From Saccoglossus kowalevskii (Eukaryota > Hemichordata > Enteropneusta > Harrimaniidae), in contig NW_003155237.1 of assembly GCF_000003605.2 (NCBI RefSeq), positions 1,330,437 to 1,365,511 of the forward strand: DNA of 35,075 nt, in the 5' to 3' direction. This document shows, in pieces, positions 11,818 through 22,152 of the stretch; the first letter of the stretch is position 1, and each line of letters starts with the position of its first letter. Both the position numbers and the translations under genes were made by a program. Below the pieces are notes generated by a model. It ran no database searches and had not been told where the DNA came from. It saw only the letters and a program-made list of their open reading frames with translations.

Positions 11818-13007
11818 CAGTCAACAATGTATTCACAAGACTAATAACAAATCAATATTGATTACATACGATCGCATATTGGGATGGTACACTACTGGTT
11901 AATTTAGATTTACGGGCGTGTTGGGGATTAAAATAATTGGTCGGGCTGGCAAATTGCATTTGTAGTTGACAATCTTTCCCTGTGACATATATACTGTCTA
12001 GTGGCGAACATTCAGGCCACCATACTGTAAAACCAATCCATGTACATGAATTCATGGATGTAACTGTTTATGGTAGACCAAACAGAACCCACGTTAAAAG
12101 GAAATAAATGACATTGTTTTGGGGGGTTTTCTGGGGGGGGGGGTAAACCTGCAAAAAAAATGTTTTTTATAGGAAAATTGAGAAATATATATATTCATAA
12201 TGAAACATAATCTGTATGCATACCAATGGTAATTTTCAGAATTACAGATTACACATGAATATTACAGAAAACATTTAATTCTCTATATTCTCTGTGTTTT
12301 TGCATTTTACATTGTACAGACACTTTGTACTATACGACTGCTCTGGTTGATACGACACCCGTACCTTTACACTATAGGAATAACTAATAACTATCTTCCG
12401 TGATACCCGCTGTGGTTGCAATGTAATGGAACATCGCAATCAGATGGATCACGATTTCTTTATAATTTCAAGTATCTGATAAATTTAAATAATTTTGAAA
12501 TTTCCAAATTCGCTATCGATGTGAACGGTACCAATCGTCCATAACGGAACACAAATCTATGTGTAAGCAATGACAATACTCTGTATGGACTGGATACGGC
12601 TTTTGCGGCCCGAGGTCGTACCTTATAGGTGTAATTACAATTTTACCACGCCGTGACCTCAAACACACGACATAATTTAGAATGACGCGTTTTGTTTTGA
12701 TTAATGAAAGCCGGGCACTGGGACTAGCATGATACGGGAAATTATTGCCTTGATATGGGGGCGCACTTCCCAAAGCGATACGAGGCCGACCAATACAAGG
12801 TATGTGATAACACACAATAAAGTCTGTTTTATTTAATAGAGTAGATAGAATGAAGAGGATGCTACTGGCACATTCGACGCGAAAGATTAGCGCGTAAATG
12901 TGCTAGTTCGTCACAGCCCAACAATGAATAAACGAAGACGTCACTTTAACCTCAAGAGACTGGCTCCGGTGACAAAGCAACGAACTGGCATTTAATCAAA
13001 AGTACGG
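11818..13007. other. non-coding region
   Basis: No supported gene. A G-rich patch at 12117-12143 has two G runs (8 or more and 11) separated by TTTTCT. The slightly GC-richer part around 12,500-12,800 has a 100-codon minus-strand open frame, but with no recognisable domain or splice support. Confidence 0.5.
12117..12143 (+). repeat. G-rich tract, possible G-quadruplex
   Basis: TTTTGGGGGG, then TTTTCT, then eleven G. Several GGG blocks within 27 bases could in principle fold as a G-quadruplex. No gene is nearby, so any role is unknown. Confidence 0.5.
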
Positions 13008-13230
13008 CTAATCTACCTCACGACTCTTAGCACATAAAGTAGGCCGAGAGTATCCAATTATTTGCGTGTATAATATTGCACGTGGGAGAGTGTTATTATT
13101 GCACTGACATAAAGTATCAATTTTCTAATTCCACTACATTTTATCTTTTGAGTCTGTGTTACCTATAAAATGAATTATGCTTAGGGCTGTAAACACATTA
13201 TATGCATTTCTTTAAAATCAGTTATGGCGG
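13008..13230 (+). repeat. large inverted repeat, left arm
   Basis: This arm matches the reverse complement of 13999-14234 over about 220 bases at roughly 75% identity by eye. Shared blocks, in order, are GAGTATCCAATTATTT (13046), GTGTTATTATTGCACT (13091), TTTTCTAATTCCACTA (13121), GAATTATGCT (13171) and ATATGC near 13200. It is non-coding. Confidence 0.75.
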
Positions 13231-13598
13231 ACAATCATGTTTCAAAATAAGCGTGTGTTGCTGATAAAAATGGATATTGAATCGGAATTTTAAAAAAATA
13301 ACCTGGGAGGTTACGACAACTCAAGCAAACATTTGTTCATCGTACTAAGAAGGCAAATGAAGTAATGTCAGTGTAGCCACGTTGTTTGATACACCTGTTG
13401 CGTGTATTTGGAAACTTGAAATTTTGACTTTCTTAGAGAACCAAACATTGTAGAAAATGTGTGACTATTTATATGATAACAAAATCTTGAGTTACAATCC
13501 CAATGAACGAGAAATGGTCTATTAGCCAGCGTCTCATTAGTTGACATCTACATGTTATAGTACGTGATTTGCATTTTAATTGTGTTGTACGTTTGAAG
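13231..13598. other. loop of the inverted repeat, left part
   Basis: AT-rich non-coding DNA between the left arm and the MITE. Nothing recognised. Confidence 0.5.
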
Positions 13599-13810
13599 TA
13601 CTGTAAAAGGGGTAATTATTCACTGGGTTTTAATTTAGCTTATTTCGCTGACTGGAAAAATGCGCTAAATTAAAACACAGTGAATATGTAAAATTTAGCA
13701 TAGAACACATTATCTAAATGACGAAACCGTGAATTTAAAACTCACTGAATATGCCTGAAATGGTAAATCAGTGAAATTTAAACCCAGTGAAAATTAGTCA
13801 TTTTACAGTA
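13599..13810. mobile_element. 212-bp palindromic MITE with TA-type ends
   Basis: The element starts TACTGTAAAA and ends with its exact reverse complement TTTTACAGTA. The terminal similarity continues inward for about 36 bases on each side (TAATT, then TTCACTGGGTTT, then AATTT). An internal hairpin pairs 13621-13639 with 13664-13682. The CACTGGGTTTAAATTT / AAATTTAAACCCAGTG theme recurs several times in both orientations. TA at both borders fits a Tc1/mariner-type target duplication. It has no coding capacity, so it would be non-autonomous. Confidence 0.75.
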
Positions 13811-13998
13811 TGCTATTCGCGTTTCAGTCGTATGCGCAAACACTGCGCGGACGACTAAAAACTCGAGTGCCGATAGATAATTACAATTTTATAGGCAATT
13901 TGTATTGCGATGAACAATTTCCCAGGAAACAGAGGTCTCGGTGTTTGCATTTCAATCACTGAAATCTCAGACGGTTTAACGAGGGACACGCACTTGCT

Positions 13999-14234
13999 CG
14001 CCGTAACTAACTGCATGAGTTGAACGTACAGAGCCGAAAGGCATATGCATGAATTTACAGCATAATTCTTTTTTTATAAGTAAACTAAGATGGATGTAAT
14101 GTATAAAATTTAGTGGAATTAGAAAATTCAAGTTTATGTTAGTGCAATAATAACACTGTCCTAAGAGCGGCATTATCAACGTAAATAATTGGATACTCCA
14201 GGCCTTTTAACCAAGAATCGTAAAGTAGCGGGGG
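13999..14234 (-). repeat. large inverted repeat, right arm
   Basis: Reverse-complement partner of 13008-13230. On this strand it reads, from the far end, GTAGCGGGGG..., then AAATAATTGGATACTC near 14185, AGTGCAATAATAACACTG near 14141 and TAGTGGAATTAGAAAA near 14112. The intervening loop of about 770 bp carries the MITE. The arms have diverged too much to have formed recently. Confidence 0.75.
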
Positions 14235-15964
14235 ATGTACTAAATACTCAATTGACATATATTCTGACCATGTGTAATGGTCATAGCACATACACTAGTA
14301 TATGTCGTAACCATCACGTTGCTTTGAGTTATACAATCACCGCCGTGACTGTCATTGCTGTTATTATAAATCGAGGGACTATGACCAATTACGGCCAGTT
14401 TAAGCACTAACTTACTATTTGTGCTAACTATTTATATTTTGGACTACTACGCCAAATATAATAAGTGCCATTATTCAATTAATTGTGCTGCCGCTCATGT
14501 GATTGGCACATCTGGCAGTCATTTTATTCCATAATAATTTGCATATCGCTTGTGAAAATACCTATTGTAAACCTATAGATTCACGGCTCTAAATACATGT
14601 TGCATGTTCCATGGCATTACAATACATTACGAATAATACTACATGGACACAAAAATAAACAGACGGGGGTCCTTCTGGTTGTTGTCAATGCAGCAATCAA
14701 TTCACGTGCTTTGTGACTTTTGACATGTAAAGTAATTATTTAAATTATTAAATAATTAAATAAAGTACTACTTGTTGAACGTCCAGGGTGTTAAAACATT
14801 GTCTATCGAGTTACTGAACCAGTTGATATCGGACAGTAGTAAGTGAAATAGTAAATAGAGATTCAAGTTCAGTGATATGGTAATTTATTAAAAAAGTATT
14901 GGTCACATGACCGTTCAGTCATTCCCGGGTTGTCAAAATGGCGTGTGTCAAGAATGTGTGATAAGACAGTGATAATGTACGCAGATACATTTTTGTTTAC
15001 ATTGTGAAATTTAGCAAATTTTATTGTCATTTTGTCCGTTCATGTCAAACATTCATTTTCACTGACATATACTAGTAACATGTAATTAGTTATTTTTTGC
15101 TTTGCTCGCTATTATACATATTGCACTGTATAATCGGAGGTGTAGGCGTATCTGAAATGAAAAAGTTAGTCTTTTAAAAAGTACAAGTATAATACATTCT
15201 GAGCACAATATCGATCCCAGTCGTTCTATACAAACGCCTTGATCAAATCAATGAAAATAAAGCCCAAGCTGTAAACTTTATCAGCCCATAAACCTAGGTT
15301 GTGCGAATATTTCGACAGGAGTGGTCACCGACAACAAGTAATTTCATAATATCCACCATCAGTCGACACTGATCAATCACCAACCTATACCGCACCTGTT
15401 TTACAATTTCAATGCTTAAATAACTACACACTCTTAACGACAACTGCTACTTTATATTTTGCTGGAGGAATTAGCTATAAGTAAAAACACGTGACATATT
15501 GGTGTTATAGTGTAATCCCTCTGTTCTGTGGTGTTACCTTCTTATACATTATACACTTTGATTTAGTCAGCAGATCAACCTAATTCTACCATCAACAAAT
15601 AATTTCCATCATCTGATGCTATGACCACTCAACAACACTGAAAAGTTCAGGCCAGCTGTTCTAAACTTTGAATTATGGCCAGTATTACCGTGTCTCACCC
15701 CTTTACTACAGAAAATCACCAGATGTGATGCTATCGCTGGTTGGATATTCGTGCTGTCAATCACTTGTCTGGTGTATATATCAGACAATCGACAATTGTG
15801 CGCAATATCCGGTGACGTCAACTGTACCAACCCCTCTTAATGTTGGATAAGCTACAAATTTGACATGTTGAGCAAATTTTTTTTTAAAATACACAACCAG
15901 ACTTTTCTAAAAATATCCTACATCATTAGTACGTCTACTCGAATGACTATACTTATTTAGTTGT
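14235..15964. other. non-coding region upstream of the duplicated K2P segment
   Basis: No supported gene. Contents are an 11-bp perfect hairpin at 14733-14758 and a palindromic TGACGTCA at 15813-15820, which is a CRE-type site by sequence. Confidence 0.5.
14733..14758. repeat. AT-rich perfect 11-bp inverted repeat
   Basis: TAATTATTTAA (14733-14743), a 4-base loop, then TTAAATAATTA (14748-14758). This would extrude as a cruciform or hairpin. No function is indicated. Confidence 0.75.
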
Positions 15965-16570
15965 TTTGTAACCATAGCCTGTTATTATGTATCAATATGA
16001 TGAGCATATTACATGTGTAATCTGCATATAATGCGTCACAATTTGTCTAAATAATCATGTTCTATGCCATGAATAGTTCTGATCGTGTAAAAATAGTTGG
16101 TCATGTGGGATTTCTACGACATAAGTTTGGGTCTTTCGCAACCTCAGGCTTGATGGTAATGGTAATGTGATGGCCCTAACACAGGGTCTCAATACAGGGG
16201 CCTACGTGATTACATTAATTATGACGGACGATGAACCTTCGTGTAATGATCTCGCGAGAAGTGTGTGTATAAGGTATACAGAGTCGTTTCGCCCAAAGGG
16301 ATAACTAGTAAATTAACTTGGATATTATTTTCGAAATAGAATAAACTGAAAATGTTCGGTCCTCTTTAAATTTGTAGACTGTGATTAAGTATATCGTTTT
16401 AATCATAAAATTTGAAGGTTTTCGATTATTGGGGGTGTTTCATTTTTATGGGATATTCCGTCTCCCCATCGCCACTTCACTGTTGCATAAAGTGTACAAC
16501 GCACTGACCATATATTTTAGTGTTTAAAACTAAAGAGGACGAGAAAGCGTTTTTTACATCCTGAGTCACA

Positions 16571-16584
16571 ACAGTTACCAAGAC
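16571..16584 (+). promoter_or_regulatory. X-box-like motif (RFX type), unit 1
   Basis: GTTACCAAGACAAC resembles the RFX X-box (GTNRCC, short spacer, RGYAAC) with one mismatch in the right half. The equivalent in unit 2 is GTTGCCAAGACAAC. The block around it, from AAAGAGGACGAG to AGTCAAGCG, is among the better-preserved parts of the upstream duplication. Regulatory function is an inference. Confidence 0.3.
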
Positions 16585-17302
16585 AACGAACAGTCAGTCA
16601 AGCGGTAGGTCCGTAGGTGATTATATCACTCTCGTTCACTGTCTTTAAATGGAGATGGTATTGTTTTCTAGGTCATTTAAACACTCGTTGGATTTTAATA
16701 ATACACATCTTCTGTTCAAATTATAGAAAACAAAATTATAGAAAACAAAATCTATTTTGATTATAGAAACATTTCCATGCTTTCGTCCAGCCGGTCGTTG
16801 TCATGGACATTGTTACAACATTTCAAAACCGCTCTTTGTTGACCATATGTACAGTACCACAAGCTCGGCTGTGTGAAATTTATTATCCTACAATATATGT
16901 CGCATTAATTCAGTAATCAATTATAAATTATGCATACTCTATAGATTATTCATAATGCACTGGCGGCAATCACGTTCAAATTTCCCCCGGGTTGATCGTA
17001 TCACCAGACATACCATACCATCAACATGCGTTGATCAATTTCCCGTGGGTGTTGAGTCACATATAATATAGGACGTACTTGATTTACAGCTGAGGAAACA
17101 TTCATCTACACTCAGGGGGGATTCAGTATGCAATTATTAACGGCTATTCCATTTATTGGACACACAGCTGTGGCGAAAGTTAACAGGCATCTGCCATAAT
17201 TTCGGATGTAAACAACGTGGTAACAAGCGGATGGAAACAAAATAGCTATGGTGTGGTTAACAATATCATCGTAGATATAATAATCAGATATGCACAGAGG
17301 GT

Positions 17303-17371
17303 CCAATGACCGTAAACTAATCGCCGAGAGGTGACTGTTCTCCACTGTTATTGGATAATCACAGTATTGCG
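17303..17371 (+). promoter_or_regulatory. conserved CCAAT..ATTGG block upstream of exon 1A
   Basis: About 66 bases from CCAATGACCGTAAACTAATC through ATTGGATAATCACAGTATT differ from unit 2 (22928-22996) at only about two positions, while neighbouring DNA is far more diverged. A direct CCAAT (17303) and an inverted one, ATTGG (17350), bracket the block. It lies about 260-330 bases before the ATG. It is a plausible promoter or 5' UTR element; no TATA box is evident. Direct transcription evidence is lacking. Confidence 0.4.
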
Positions 17372-17511
17372 CTGTGTAGTCAATACCGCGTTATTTTCTC
17401 CGCTGTTGAAGACACCGCTGATGTATTGGTTGATGTAACAACATCTGCAGACGCCTGGTCTACTTGTGAACCCAACCACCAACATGCTCGAATGACTATA
17501 ACGGTTATCAG

Positions 17512-17515
<4 letters not shown>

Positions 17516-17553
<38 letters not shown>
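17516..17553. repeat. (TA)19 microsatellite
   Basis: A perfect TA tract sits 76 bases before the ATG of exon 1A. The corresponding place in unit 2 has only TTTGTGTATAG, so the tract expanded after duplication. It could alter the promoter or 5' UTR of copy A. Confidence 0.95.
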
Positions 17554-17556
<3 letters not shown>

Positions 17557-17629
17557 CAATCCATAGCAGCAGCCACGCCCATATCTGTACGGTACCGATT
17601 TATTTATCTGTGGTGTGGAACCACTAATC

Positions 17630-18035
17630 ATGCAAGCAACAGAAGGGGGCGGCGGTGGGAGACACTTCTGTAAACCGAGCCGCATTTTCAGTTTACTCTT
17701 CACCCATGTTGGCTTAGCCTGCATGCTAGTCGTATACGCCGTTATCGGGGCTGCAGTGTTCCAAGCGATTGAAGGACAGTTCGAAATCCGGGAACGAATA
17801 CATTTAGAGCAGACACGTAAAAATGTGTTTGAACTCATCTGGAATATCACAGTAATCGACGGCCAGGAGAATATCAATTTCACCAGTTGGTCGGAGCAGG
17901 TTGCAAACATATTCAGAAAGTACGAGCATGAACACAGACGAGCCGTTATCCACGGTGTTTCCGATGAACTGCAGCCACTGAGATGGACATTTTCTGGCTC
18001 GTTATTCTTCGCTTGCACAGTGTTCACCACCATAG
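17630..18035 (+). CDS. K2P potassium channel, first coding exon, copy A
   Basis: This exon encodes residues 1-135 and the first base of codon 136 of a two-pore-domain K+ channel subunit. ATG 17630 is the first in frame after TAG at 17564. Residues 1-19 form a short Gly-rich cytosolic N-terminus, and about 20-44 form M1. About 45-118 form the extracellular cap, with N-glycosylation sequons NIT (72) and NFT (83) and no cysteine. P1 begins at RWTFSGSLFF and ends TTI|G. The exon ends inside the glycine codon of the GYG filter at donor ATAG|GTGGGT, the intron position long known to be conserved in K2P genes. It must splice 8,184 bp to the acceptor at 26219/26220, skipping copy B. It differs from copy B at H12, K64 and L117. 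The frame, donor and filter are intact, so it is not an obvious pseudogene. Confidence 0.88.
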
Positions 18036-20250
18036 GTGGGTATATTTCAAAATATACTCTGACATTAAAAAGAATGTTGTGTTCAACAGTTTTACATAAC
18101 ACAATACTGTGTATAGTTGTATAGATAATATAGAATAGTTAACTATGTCAAAATTGCAACAGCTGTTTCTTTTGAATCAGTGTATATATATAGCATGTAT
18201 TAGTAATATTCTGCTACATATTTCCCGTCGACCCCCCGGGTTAAAATGTATTCAGCATTATACCAAAACATATTTTGTATCTGATTTATCGAATATTTGT
18301 CATCGGAAGGTGTCCGAGATTTGCCTCGTCTCCATCTGACTAAATTGGTCACAAAGGTGACTGTCTCATGCGTATTGTTGAACGTAGGAGTATGATGATA
18401 TCGGTTTGGTAAATAACAGCGACATTGTACACACAATACTAATCACAAAATCGTACATGTCTCTATGGAGATACAGACTAGATAAACACTGTTACCATGG
18501 ATTTATCGCACTGTGATTCCAAAACGGTACCACTGTCTATGTTTGGTAGATTTTGTTAGACACGCGTTATGTGGTACGTACCTAGTGATTCCGTAACTGG
18601 ATAATTGGAACGAGGGTATATAATAAAAGGAAGATAGCGTGTCCGAGCTTTTCAAACCGCGCGATGGTAGTAAAGTACAATAGCATTCTAGTATCAATTA
18701 TATTTCACGTGTCATGTCAGAAGTATGTATAAATTGACAACATTGTAAATTACTCGTTCCACACGCGATGACTAATTTATTCTACCATTTAATTTCAATA
18801 TAAAAGGCTCATTAATGTTATCGATCACTGCAATGTGCAATTTTAAATGATTTTTTTAAATATGCCCTATCATGGTTAACCGTTGAATACAAGGTTTATT
18901 TTGTACATTAATGCTTAAAAATCAAATATGCTCAGAAAATAATTGATATTTTCAACATGAAGTGGTCGTACCGCTGATTACATATATTTTAGCTAGATGA
19001 TATTATATTAGTGAAGTGAATTTTCAGCCGTGACGTTACGACCATACTAAACGTTCACTTACTTGGTGTATTTATGTATGGAATATAGACTACAATAGCA
19101 CAGTCAGTGCCATTATAGTAACTAGTGGGCTGTCATTTAAACAGGTTGAACACAGTAATAATATGTGCATATGGCAGGGTACCTGTTAGTCCATTTAGTC
19201 CATCACATGTTTTGTTTCCTTGGAGACGTAACGACAAGAGCTAACCAGTTTCTGTCTATAAACTAAATGCATTAACGTAAACCAGTCAAATTTATGACTG
19301 TTTAGTTAATTACACTGTATATTACGAAGGTGTATTGGTCCTAAATCTCGCGATTCATTCGGACACAATTTGAAATCACGCAGTGTCTACTGAATTATGA
19401 TCTGGATTATGTTCAATGTTCTTGACAAAGATATTTGTATTTGAAAAAATCGCGCAGCTGCTTAAACTAAATGGATATTATCTCGTTATCGATACTGCAT
19501 GTGGCTGCGTGGCTGACGTTCCACCACTTCATAAATTACTGTGAATGTCGCTTTAGTTGTAATGATTATATTTTGATGCCAGTTAGCTTGTGAATTCTTC
19601 GGGCAAAGTGTGTTATGACAACTGCTTTCAACGTGATTACTTATTTACCACGCAATCGAATCGACCCCACGTTACCCACAGAATCAATAAAAGTCAAACA
19701 TATCTAATAAGCTGTAATATTTTAAAAGCTATAATCTTTTTTTCTTTTGTATCAGTGGTTTGAAAATATACGTGGAGCTATGTACTGATTACGTAAACGT
19801 AATAATAGGGGTTCAATGACGCCACTTTTTCACCCTCAGTTGTTTTTGTTTTGCAAAAATCTCCATATCGTTACCGCCTTAAGGTATAAACGAAAAGCGA
19901 AATTTACATTTTAATTGAATTTTCAGGAATTGTAGACAGCATAAATTATTCATATCTTGTTTGCATGACCTAATTTTTTTGCAAGACTTCATGGAAAACA
20001 TTACCAAAACGGTTAAATAAACAAATGGCGTTTGGTACGATGAATACACGAATGTTGATTCAGCGAAATGAAATATTGAAAATACATGTATCAGTTTTCA
20101 CCTTCGTATAGCATAGTACGATGTATGCTCATAAATAATGACCTGACTGCTTCTCAATATGAAATCATACCAAGGATAAATACAGCTGATAGAATCACAT
20201 ACAACAAGTTATGAAAGAACGGTCACGAGATTCCAGCAGGAGTTAGTTAC

Positions 20251-21769
20251 CCTGGGAGAAATAGATGGTTGTCACGACAACGGTGCTTTTGGTAATGATT
20301 CTTTGTTCATCGCTGAAAAAATTATACACGAATTGTCATGAAAACGTTGAGGCGAATGTAAATAATGTACATGTGTACAATTTACATATACTCTACATCG
20401 AAATGAAACTGTGAAAGTGAAACCGCTTTACTGGTGTATTGAGACACTTTGGGTTTATTTACTAATAACCTACAGATCATTGCCAGTAGCGGTGTTTCTT
20501 CTCTAGATTAAACAAGATCCCGAAGACATGGTAGAATAAAACTACGCGTAGCTGAGTATGGATGTGTTGTTCGGGGCGTCCCTTACACACAGAACTCCAT
20601 CGAACAGGTAGATCCGGAGAACACGCATTCCAGTGGCACTATGTTCGATGTCATCTAATCAAGTTATTAAACCCGTTTTCAGCAGCCATAACATCTTTCC
20701 TTAATAGAGGATTACTGCGATTTAATGAATTCTATGGAAGATTTATGTCTTTGTTACTGTGACTGAATGGCATGCCGATACTGGTGATAGACGTATACAT
20801 TGGTAAGGCGGTTTCACTCTCCCAGAGTTTCCATAAAACGGCTGAATTTTATTAAACACCACATTTGTTATTGCTCCATGTATAAGTAATATTTCGACAT
20901 CAAAATAATTGAAAACTTACCTCATAGTCGTGAGGTTCGTACGAATATATAATTCTATGCTTGGTGCATACGCTAACAGCAGCCATGATGAAAGAAAGTT
21001 TCAGTATAAAACAAACACTCTTGTAAACTTGCTCTGTGATTGGTCGGCAAAATATAACTACTGGAGCTCTCGTTTTACGAGATTTATATGGCAAATGAGT
21101 CAGGTGTAGGTTGGGCGTCAAAAGAAACACATTTTAAAACCAATACCGCTAATTCAAACAAAATAAATAATAATTTAACATGTAAAAAATGAATAAATAA
21201 ATTTGGAACTCGACATTGGTATCAGTGTGGGAAGACATTGATGCATTCATAAGTCGTTTATTGCAACTTGTAGCCTCCAGTAGTTGAAACATTTACAGGA
21301 AACTAACCATGTATGGTTAGACTGGAACACCGCGAATACTCCTACGATTAACTAAACTTATCTTATTATTTTGTTTTTTATATAAATGACAAAATACCCC
21401 CGATTGAAGGGGTGGTCTTACAACAATCACCTGGAATGATGCAATGACTCAGTATGAACCAAGACCACGGGATCTGTGTTTTTTTCAATTCTGTATTGGT
21501 AATGATGTTGTCATTGAAGTCTAATATCATGACACGTTAAAAAATAATAATTTATCATTACTAATATCTCAATTCAATCATCGAGTTCCATTCAAATCGA
21601 GAATAGTAATAACAATGACTGAGAATGGGTTACTATTGGAAGTTAAGATGACATCAATATTAAGGGTCATTGCATAGAATTGTACTATAGCGTATTGTCT
21701 TTGATGATGTAGGGCCATTTATAATATTTAATAAATTGACTGACTGACTGAATGGCAATGGTTGATACA
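20251..21769. other. unduplicated spacer between the two units
   Basis: About 1.5 kb present once. No supported gene. It holds an 8-bp hairpin (CTAACCAT/ATGGTTAG near 21305) and a short GACT run near 21737. I looked here for a copy of the shared last exon and saw none. Confidence 0.5.
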
Positions 21770-21958
21770 TTGTAACATGTGTAACCATAACTTGTTATTA
21801 TTTATCAACATACTGAACATATTACATGTGTAATCTGCATATGATGCAGCCTTATTTAATTGTTTGGATTGTGATTACGTACATTGTGATCTTCAATCAT
21901 ATATTTTGAAGCTTTTCGATGAATTAAGATACATTGGTAATGATAAACTGGTGCGTGT

Positions 21959-21990
21959 TCCGGAAGGTGCTTCTCCGCCATTTTTTACGT
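21959..21990 (+). promoter_or_regulatory. ETS-like and GCCATTTT motifs in unit 2
   Basis: CCGGAAG (21960) and CCGCCATTTTTTACG (21976) match the ETS core and a YY1-like GCCAT core. Unit 1 has lost both at the aligned place, reading GGGGTGTTTCATTTTTATGG. If real, they would give the copy B promoter inputs absent from copy A. These are short motifs and weak evidence. Confidence 0.2.
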
Positions 21991-22138
21991 GTTATTCAGT
22001 CTCCCCCAGCGCCACTTTGTTGTTGCATACAGTGTACAATACATATTTTATTGCGCCACTCGACAGCTGCTCGGTTCTCAACTCTATCTATACAACTAAA
22101 GAGGACGAGAAAGCGGTCTCCTACATCCTGCAACACAA

Positions 22139-22152
22139 CAGTTGCCAAGACA
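22139..22152 (+). promoter_or_regulatory. X-box-like motif (RFX type), unit 2
   Basis: GTTGCCAAGACAAC fits GTNRCC-NN-RGYAAC except one base in the right half. It is conserved with unit 1 (16571) apart from one G/A change that keeps the R position of the consensus. Confidence 0.3.

Larger units (their letters stand above)
15965..20250 (+). repeat. tandem segmental duplication, unit 1
   Basis: This segment aligns in the same orientation with 21770-25955. Landmarks are ATTACATGTGTAATCTGCAT (16008 and 21821), AAGAGGACGAGAAAGCG (16533 and 22099), a CCAAT..ATTGG block (17303 and 22928), the K2P first exon (17630 and 23290), GCAACAGCTGTT (18157 and 23813), CTCGTTATCGATAC (19482 and 25212) and CAACAAGTTATGAAA (20203 and 25916). 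Non-coding identity is roughly 70-80% by eye; the exon is about 97%. Unit 1 has about 300 bp at 16,050-16,365 that unit 2 lacks. The 3' exon was not duplicated. Confidence 0.85.

Noticed and set aside
12513-12815. 100-codon minus-strand open frame
   Set aside because: No domain, splice or repeat support. It lies in a slightly GC-richer patch where longer frames arise by chance.
17380-18102. 240-codon minus-strand open frame
   Set aside because: It is the antisense of K2P exon 1A and runs through the TA repeat (poly Tyr-Ile). The sense strand has clear K2P domains and splice sites.
20251-21769. A possible private last exon for copy A
   Set aside because: No GYG-M2-like or TIGFG-like coding segment with an acceptor was found in the spacer.
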